Source: Photobacterium profundum SS9 (GTDB taxonomy: Bacteria > Pseudomonadota > Gammaproteobacteria > Enterobacterales > Vibrionaceae). Taken from it: DNA of 64,000 nucleotides. The position numbers and the translations under genes were made by a program. This document shows positions 59,070-64,000 of this stretch, piece by piece. The stretch's first letter is position 1. Each line of letters begins with the position of its first letter. The DNA lies in NCBI RefSeq assembly GCF_000196255.1, contig NC_006370.1, forward strand, positions 2,307,411 through 2,371,410, written 5' to 3'. The notes beneath the pieces are model-generated. The model was not told the origin of the DNA and did not search any database. It was given only the letters and a program-made list of their open reading frames with translations.

Positions 59070-59468
59070 TTGATGATGTTTTCTGCTCGCCTTGCAAAAC
59101 AAGTGTTTACCATACTTTTAGCGACGGGATTAATTGGATGTAGCACTGAACCACAAACAGGCGACATCGTTAACTATAAAGGTATCTACACTTGGGGAGA
59201 TGGCATACGCAGCTTTCAACCTTGCGGTTCTGCTAATTATTATTGGGTAGTACAAAATTCAGCCGTTGTGGAACCAATGAAAGCCTTGTCAATCACGCTA
59301 CAAAATGCGCGTAACGAATCTTACCAGCCGGTTTATGTAGAGATCACCGCTGAGCATGTAGAGCAGCCTAAAGGTGGATTCGCCATCGACTTTAATGGTG
59401 CTATTGATATTTTAGAATCAACTATTATTTCCGAGAATATACCTACCGAATGTGTATTCAATAATTAA
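59070..59468 (+). CDS. Hypothetical lipoprotein, 132 residues
   Basis: The signal peptide ends in the lipobox LIGC at about 21-24. The mature part opens with DIVNYKGIYTWGDGIRSFQP then CGSANYYWVV, a pattern of small envelope lipoproteins, with two more cysteines that may pair. Function unknown. Confidence 0.7.
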   Translation: MMMFSARLAKQVFTILLATGLIGCSTEPQTGDIVNYKGIYTWGDGIRSFQPCGSANYYWVVQNSAVVEPMKALSITLQNARNESYQPVYVEITAEHVEQPKGGFAIDFNGAIDILESTIISENIPTECVFNN

Positions 59469-59476
59469 ATAAAAAC

Positions 59477-59516
59477 CATACCAAGTATAATACTCTGGTT
59501 ATCTCAAGATGCTCGG
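59477..59516. repeat. Decayed remnant of the 265-bp repeat
   Basis: GGTTATCTCAAGATGCTCG resembles one repeat end; the outer bases are altered. Confidence 0.5.
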
Positions 59517-59559
59517 TGTGGTTAATATTAAAGGCAGTTAACAACAAGAAAAACTACGC

Positions 59560-60183
59560 TTAGTTATGGCTTGCAACTGCCAATAAAGAGCCAGCGCCCA
59601 TAAACATACTGCCAAAAATTCTATTTTGAATACGCACATGACGCTCATTTTTAATTAAGTGTGCTAAACGCGTTGCCAGTAAGGAATAGCCAATCATTAC
59701 CACTGTATCCACCACTAGCATTGTTGCGCCCAACAGCATAATTTGATTAATTTGAGACTCATTGGTATTCATGAATTGTGGTAATAATGCGACCAAAAAA
59801 ACAATACTTTTAGGATTAGTAATATTCACAATAACGGACTTAGTAAACAACTTGAATGGTTCAGGTTTTTGCGCTTTCAATTCACCTAAATCGAGTTTAC
59901 TAACTTCATTAAACTTTTGATAACCAAGAAAAATAAGATAAGCGACACCTACCCACTTAATAATCGAAAACGCCAATTCTGATTGTGCAAGCAACGCACC
60001 TAACCCCAAACCAACCATCACAATATTAAATGCACTGCCCACTTGTAAGCCTAGGTTTGCGATTAAACTTGCTTTGAAACCATACTTCATTGTATTTGCC
60101 ATCGTATTAACAGCCCCCGCACCAGGCGAAACACTCAACACTATAGCTGCAAGCAAAAAGGTTAACCAGACTTCAATTGTCAT
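59560..60183 (-). CDS. rhtB: RhtB-type homoserine/threonine exporter (LysE family)
   Basis: 207 residues (E. coli RhtB has 206). Blocks VLSVSPGAGAVNTMANT, GLQVGSAFNIVMVGLGLGAL, NITNPKSIVFLVALLPQF and VDTVVMIGYSLLA match RhtB closely. It exports homoserine or homoserine lactone across the inner membrane. GGAGAG precedes the ATG at 60183. Confidence 0.9.
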   Translation of the reverse strand: MTIEVWLTFLLAAIVLSVSPGAGAVNTMANTMKYGFKASLIANLGLQVGSAFNIVMVGLGLGALLAQSELAFSIIKWVGVAYLIFLGYQKFNEVSKLDLGELKAQKPEPFKLFTKSVIVNITNPKSIVFLVALLPQFMNTNESQINQIMLLGATMLVVDTVVMIGYSLLATRLAHLIKNERHVRIQNRIFGSMFMGAGSLLAVASHN

Positions 60184-60720
60184 TTTGTCTCTCCATTTAA
60201 ACGACTCATCCATACAGTCTACGATGCAAGTCAGTTAGTAATCGAAAATGTATTCGTTCTATAAAATTATGCTTCCAAAGCACACGTTGGTGACAAGATA
60301 CGTTTTAATTATCGAAATAACAAATGCATTCGTTTTATGCAAAATCATAATGTTTTATAGCCAAGGGACTTAGAGGTGATTTTTTAATTCTGTATGAAAA
60401 ACAACGACACTGCGTTTTATATTTTGCTCTGATGGTGGTCACTCTGCAAAAGCCTCTAATCTCATTGAACCATGGATAACAGGTTTGTAGGTTAAGCACT
60501 AGTTACAGCTTATTTCAAAGTGTGCATCTGACTTGTTAGTACACGTGGTGCTGAACATGTTTCTGACGTCTTAATTTATTGATATGTGACGAATTAAATT
60601 GTTGTTTGTTAAGTTGCGAGTCTATTCACATCAATTTCTGAAAGTTTCAGCTCTTGTATTTGGCCTATATGCTATCGTTCTCATACCCAAATGATGTGAT
60701 TAAAAATGGTGGAAAGTGAT
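60184..60720. other. Intergenic region upstream of the PTS EIIB gene
   Basis: 537 bases. It holds the rhtB promoter at the left and the degenerate PTS leader copy at 60359-60428; nothing else is seen. Confidence 0.4.
60359..60428 (+). repeat. Third, internally deleted copy of the PTS leader repeat
   Basis: Matches the first ~58 bases of the 241-bp repeat (GCCAAGGGACTTAGAGGTGA against GCCAAAGGACTTAGAGATGA) and then jumps to its GCGTTTTATATTTTGC part, skipping about 110 bases. Confidence 0.75.
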
Positions 60721-61041
60721 ATGAGGATTATATTGTGCTGCGGTGGTGGATTCTCAACCAGTATACTGGCAAAGAGAATGAGGGCGGAGGCTGAAACTAG
60801 AGGGATAGATTGCACGGTTGAAGCGTTTGCCGAGATTGAAATGAAAGATAAAATGCAAGATTGTGATGTTTGTTTAATCGGCCCTCAGATTAGCTTCTAT
60901 AAAGATAATTTACAGAAACTTGCCAGTAAGTATGGTACGCGAGTCGCGGTTATCCCTAATATGGTATACGGTATGATGAAAGGAGATGAAGCATTAGATC
61001 AAGCTCTGTCTCTTATTTCAAACGAAGTTAACAGTAATTAG
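60721..61041 (+). CDS. PTS EIIB, lactose/cellobiose (ChbB-like) type
   Basis: 106 residues. The phosphorylated Cys is expected at position 7 in LCCGGGFSTS; LIGPQISFY and VIPNMVYG match ChbB-like EIIB domains. It passes phosphate from EIIA to the sugar bound by EIIC. The ATG at 60721 has GGAAAG nearby. It is now cut off from other PTS genes by a remnant, an IS and a duplication. Confidence 0.88.
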   Translation: MRIILCCGGGFSTSILAKRMRAEAETRGIDCTVEAFAEIEMKDKMQDCDVCLIGPQISFYKDNLQKLASKYGTRVAVIPNMVYGMMKGDEALDQALSLISNEVNSN

Positions 61042-61101
61042 CCTGTTTCGTTATATCGTTTTTTTTCATCTAGAGCCTATTTATCTTTCAACATAATTAT
61101 T

Positions 61102-61269
61102 GCTGGAGAAGTCGGAACCCTGCAAGGCTTTCCGCTGGCGCAACTTAAAGCCACACCTGCTGAATCAAGTTATGTGGCAGAAACATATCGCTCAAATGTT
61201 CTCAATCAGCTCAATGATTTACACGGCCAATCTTGTATTCCCTATACCCCATCTCATCCTTTTACTTAG
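61102..61269 (+). pseudogene. 3' remnant of an unidentified gene
   Basis: A 55-codon open stretch reads AGEVGTLQGFPLAQLKATPA, then ESSYVAETYRSNVLNQLND, and ends at a TAG exactly where the 241-bp PTS leader repeat begins. No start codon fits. It looks like the tail of a longer gene. I cannot name the family. Confidence 0.5.
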
Positions 61270-61509
61270 CTTTATTGCCAAAGGACTTAGAGATGATTTT
61301 TTAATTCGGTATCGAAAACAACGATACCGCTTTTCATGGCGGTTAATTATCAAGCGATTTAAGACTTCTATCACACTTTAATTTTGTGGGTACGAAAATC
61401 CAGTATATGCATGATTTCTCCTATATCTGTGTTTTATATTTTGCCTCAATATATAGACAAGCATGACTAATACGGAGAATTATCATGAAGATTGAATCCC
61501 TAATAACCA
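61269..61509 (+). repeat. 241-bp direct repeat, left copy (PTS leader and gene start)
   Basis: Aligns base for base without gaps to 63019-63259, with roughly ten substitutions. It includes the promoter region, the TACGGAG ribosome site, and the first codons of the PTS gene (ATG at 61485). Confidence 0.95.
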
Positions 61510-61528
61510 TAGGTATCTACACAGATTG
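61485..61528 (+). pseudogene. Truncated start of a duplicate PTS gene
   Basis: MKIESLIT matches the PTS gene at 63235. The frame then enters the IS4-family element and stops after 14 codons. Confidence 0.85.
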
Positions 61529-62904
61529 AGCAAAAAACGAACTGGCTATTTGCCTCATCGTGTTTATCTCATCTATGGTGTAGGTATCTAGTACTTCACA
61601 CATTTGTAGGAAAACCCATAGTCCCGCAAGCAGTGATGGCTGAGTGACAGGCTTTGTTCGCTTAGTTAAACGACCACTCAGCTTAACCAAAAAACCTTTA
61701 AATTCATTAGCTTCATCCGAGCTGTCCGAATAAAGCTTAAATATCAACGTCGTTGCAACACTGGCTGTGATCAGACGCTTTAATATTGACTCCGCAGTAG
61801 TTTGCTGCCATTTTTCTAACTGATGACCATCTGACTTCAATAACTTAAACCAAGATTCAATATTCCAGCGATGGCAATACCACGTTGCAATCTCTGTTGC
61901 ATCAACATCCAACACGTTAGACAGCAGATACCATCTTGCTAGCTCTTTACCTTCATCATCCGTGACCAGGCTCATAACAAAGCGACAGGTGGGCGCCGCT
62001 GACGCGAGCTTTTCTGATTTCCGGTGTAACTCAACAGTCGTTTCACCAACAAACAAATAGCCCTCTTTACCTCGAAGAGAAATAACACCTTTCAAGTCTG
62101 AGGAGATTGTTCGACTGATGATTTCAGCCGTTTTAAACTGACCTTCGTGACGGAACGTTGAGCCTTTTTTAGTTCGAGTTAGCCAGTGAACTGAGCCTAA
62201 ACGTCTTAAGTCTTTCGCTGAATCTGCTTCTCTATCAACAACATGCACCAGGGGCTTGTCTAAATGTAATTGTTCTTGCCAATGAATGCTGTCAAAGAGT
62301 GAATCTAGGTGACTTTGCTTGGGTTGTAACTCTTGGCTTCGGCATTGATAAATACCGTTGCTTGTCAGTAAGTTAAGACCTGCTGGAGCAATGGGTGCGC
62401 CGGTATTTGCGTCTACCAATAAAGACGCTTGCAGTTCGTAGCCAACATCGAGAGCGTGTGACATCTTAGTTTTATCTAACTTACTATGATGTTTAGCGAA
62501 ATTGATATGGCACCAATCATGAGCCATTAATACATATCGACTTTGACTTTCTTTCACACCAGAACGAGCAAGACCCAGCATCGGGCCACTTAGCATAGGA
62601 AAAGTCACATCCTCATTATGATAAAAACGCCATGTTGCTTGTGTCGATGCCCATGATTGTGTGTGGTGGCGAAGAGATTTTACACCTGGTGCATTGCTAG
62701 AATTAACTGTCATGTGTTCCATTATAAGGGTCTGATAACGCTTAGATAATCTTGATTCAAGGATACAGGGTAATTGATGTTGTTCAAAAAGAGTCATCGT
62801 CAATACTAATGAAATGAAAGTTAACTCTCTTGATCGTTGATCCTTAGATCAGTTCCCTTCTCTTGGCCGATTGGTTAATTTGTAACCATTTTGTGTAGAT
62901 ACCT
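61511..62904 (-). mobile_element. IS4-family insertion sequence
   Basis: 13-base perfect terminal inverted repeats: AGGTATCTACACA at 61511-61523 and TGTGTAGATACCT at 62892-62904. One transposase gene fills it; its stop codon lies in the left repeat. The two flanks share no convincing target duplication. Confidence 0.92.
61517..62797 (-). CDS. IS4-family transposase
   Basis: 426 residues. Catalytic acids are in AHDWCHINF and HVVDREADS, and the IS4 YREK signature is complete: YCHRWNIESWFKLLK. The frame is intact, so it may be active. ATG 62797 was preferred to the TTG at 62803. Confidence 0.92.
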   Translation of the reverse strand: MTLFEQHQLPCILESRLSKRYQTLIMEHMTVNSSNAPGVKSLRHHTQSWASTQATWRFYHNEDVTFPMLSGPMLGLARSGVKESQSRYVLMAHDWCHINFAKHHSKLDKTKMSHALDVGYELQASLLVDANTGAPIAPAGLNLLTSNGIYQCRSQELQPKQSHLDSLFDSIHWQEQLHLDKPLVHVVDREADSAKDLRRLGSVHWLTRTKKGSTFRHEGQFKTAEIISRTISSDLKGVISLRGKEGYLFVGETTVELHRKSEKLASAAPTCRFVMSLVTDDEGKELARWYLLSNVLDVDATEIATWYCHRWNIESWFKLLKSDGHQLEKWQQTTAESILKRLITASVATTLIFKLYSDSSDEANEFKGFLVKLSGRLTKRTKPVTQPSLLAGLWVFLQMCEVLDTYTIDEINTMRQIASSFFAQSV

Positions 62905-62906
62905 AT

Positions 62907-62928
62907 GCCTCAAGGTGCTCGTTTCAGC
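62907..62928. repeat. Remnant of the 265-bp repeat next to the IS4 element
   Basis: GCCTCAAGGTGCTCGTTTCA matches the interior edge of a repeat end; it touches the right end of the IS. Confidence 0.6.
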
Positions 62929-63018
62929 AAGGTAAAGGCAATAACAGCGGCTAAAAATAAATGATGGAGAAGCGGATGTTTTTCATCATGCTATCGTGAC
63001 TGGTGGTAATCAGGTAAT

Positions 63019-63259
63019 GCTTTATTGCCAAAGGACTTAGAGATGATTTTTTAATTCAGTATCGAAAACAACGATACCGCTTTTCATGGCGGTTAATTTT
63101 CAAACGATTTAGGACTTCAATCACACTTTAATTTTGTGGGTACGAAAATCCAGTATATGCATGAATTATCCTATATCTGCGTTTTATATTTTGCCTCAAT
63201 ATATAGACAAGCATGACTAATACGGAGAATTATCATGAAGATTGAATCCCTAATAACCA
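63019..63259 (+). repeat. 241-bp direct repeat, right copy
   Basis: The copy that leads into the intact PTS gene. An inverted repeat GGTATCG/CGATACC at about 63060-63078 could act as an operator or a leader hairpin. Confidence 0.95.
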
Positions 63260-64000
63260 ATCAATTAATTTGCTTAGATCTTAAAGCGACAAATAAAAAA
63301 GATGTGCTAATTGAAATGGCAACTCTTCTTGAAAGCACTCAATGCATTTCTGATAAAAAAGCTTATTTATCAGACGTATGGGCGCGAGAAGACATTAGCA
63401 GTACAGGCTTTGAAGATGGTATCGCTATTCCTCACGCTAAGAGTGCAGCCGTTATTAAGCCTGCTGTTGCTGTCGGTATTAGCCGTGCTGGCATAGAGTA
63501 CGGCGCAGATGATGGTGAACTGTCTAATATATTCTTTATGATCGCATCACCCGATGGTGGCGATAATCACCATATTGAAGTATTAGCACAAATTTCTAGT
63601 AAATTAATTGAAGATGGATTCACCGATAAACTTCGTGCAGCAAAAACAGCTGAAGAAGCCGTCACGTTATTAACGCAAATAACACCACAGAAAAAAACGC
63701 CATCAGCGATGCAATCAGCACAGCCTGAAAAACCTACCTCCTCTTTTAAAGCATCACTGGGCCGAATGAAGCAACACTTGTTGTTTGGTACGTCGCACAT
63801 GATTCCATTCATTGTTGCCGGTGGTGTTTTGCTTTCTTTATCAGTGATGATTTCAGGTAAAGGTGCTGTACCCGAAACTGGCGTGCTAAAAGACATCGCT
63901 GAAATGGGTATTGCAGGGTTAACCTTATTTACCGCTATTTTGGGCGGCTATATTGCTTATTCTATTGCCGACAAACCAGGTTTAGCACCAGGTATGATTG
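63235..64000 (+). CDS. PTS fructose-type EIIA-EIIC, 5' part
   Basis: 255 codons are visible and the gene runs off the window. Residues 1-145 are a fructose/mannitol-type EIIA with the phosphorylated His at 67 (GIAIPHAKS). A short linker (about 146-165) leads directly into an EIIC membrane domain (HLLFGTSHMIPFIVAGGVLL), with no EIIB between, unlike FruA or MngA. TACGGAG precedes the ATG. The matching EIIB may be the separate gene at 60721 or lie beyond the window. The sugar is unknown. Confidence 0.9.
   Translation, partial: MKIESLITNQLICLDLKATNKKDVLIEMATLLESTQCISDKKAYLSDVWAREDISSTGFEDGIAIPHAKSAAVIKPAVAVGISRAGIEYGADDGELSNIFFMIASPDGGDNHHIEVLAQISSKLIEDGFTDKLRAAKTAEEAVTLLTQITPQKKTPSAMQSAQPEKPTSSFKASLGRMKQHLLFGTSHMIPFIVAGGVLLSLSVMISGKGAVPETGVLKDIAEMGIAGLTLFTAILGGYIAYSIADKPGLAPGMI

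Noticed and set aside
61100..61381. A 93-codon reading starting at 61100
   Set aside because: It runs across the gene remnant and into the 241-bp repeat in a different frame, with basic, low-quality composition; the frame at 61102-61269 is more protein-like.
61505..62910. Target-site duplication of the IS4 element
   Set aside because: Only AT is shared at the borders, which can equally extend the inverted repeat; the flanks do not match beyond that.
1..64000. CRISPR arrays, tRNA or rRNA genes
   Set aside because: No regularly spaced short repeats, no cloverleaf-like sequences and no rRNA landmarks were noticed; the recurring repeat is dispersed, not arrayed.

Overview
The window looks like a chromosomal segment of a marine gammaproteobacterium of the Vibrionaceae, most likely a Photobacterium (P. 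profundum-like). This rests on gene content and order (folE divergent from moeA-moeB, YjjI/YjjW, napEABC, DUF2860 outer-membrane protein, SelO near an AroH-type DAHP synthase), on low-to-moderate GC, and on a structured ~265-bp dispersed repeat. I see no rRNA, tRNA or CRISPR array. Species assignment is inference, since no search was run.

Layout. 1-8.1 kb: 3' end of a chemoreceptor, an L,D-transpeptidase, a DUF333 lipoprotein, the anaerobic glycyl-radical pair yjjI-yjjW, a LysR regulator and folE. 8.4-16.5 kb: moeA and moeB (molybdenum cofactor), nupC, a lipase-like hydrolase, an OppA-type binding protein and a CvfB-like S1 protein. 16.7-31.9 kb: a membrane protein of unknown function, a DUF2860 outer-membrane protein, a second chemoreceptor bracketed by two inverted repeat copies, selO, an acyltransferase, a catalytically degenerate stand-alone PEP-synthase C-terminal domain, aroH, yajQ, a DnaJ-related protein and a pirin. 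32-39.5 kb: lpxL-type acyltransferase, the periplasmic nitrate reductase genes napE-A-B-C without napD, a winged-helix protein, a site-2 protease-like M50 protein and yajD. NapA needs bis-MGD molybdenum cofactor, which ties this block to moeA/moeB.

40-48.4 kb: an operon-like set of a membrane-anchored DUF2760 coiled-coil protein and two large divergent Hsp70-like ATPases, the best candidate here for an undescribed system; then a small HTH protein, a MITE with terminal inverted repeats and a target duplication, and a GntR-ABC-permease operon. 49.8-54.5 kb: an insertion-sequence nest at least three levels deep (an IS3-family element cut by an IS66-like element, which carries an IS200 element, itself split by a second IS200/IS605-type element). 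This abuts a broken RNase T2 gene that has lost its signal peptide and its catalytic Glu.

55.3-64 kb: a small zinc-ribbon protein, an AGCS-type Na+/alanine(glycine) symporter with a CRP-like site, small secreted or hypothetical proteins, RhtB, and a rearranged PTS locus. The last has a ChbB-like EIIB, a gene remnant, a 241-bp direct duplication of the PTS promoter/start region on both sides of an IS4-family element, and a fructose-type EIIA-EIIC gene running off the window.

The 265-bp repeat occurs in five full copies (both orientations) plus at least seven remnants, always between genes. Its terminal and internal inverted repeats predict a multibranched fold.
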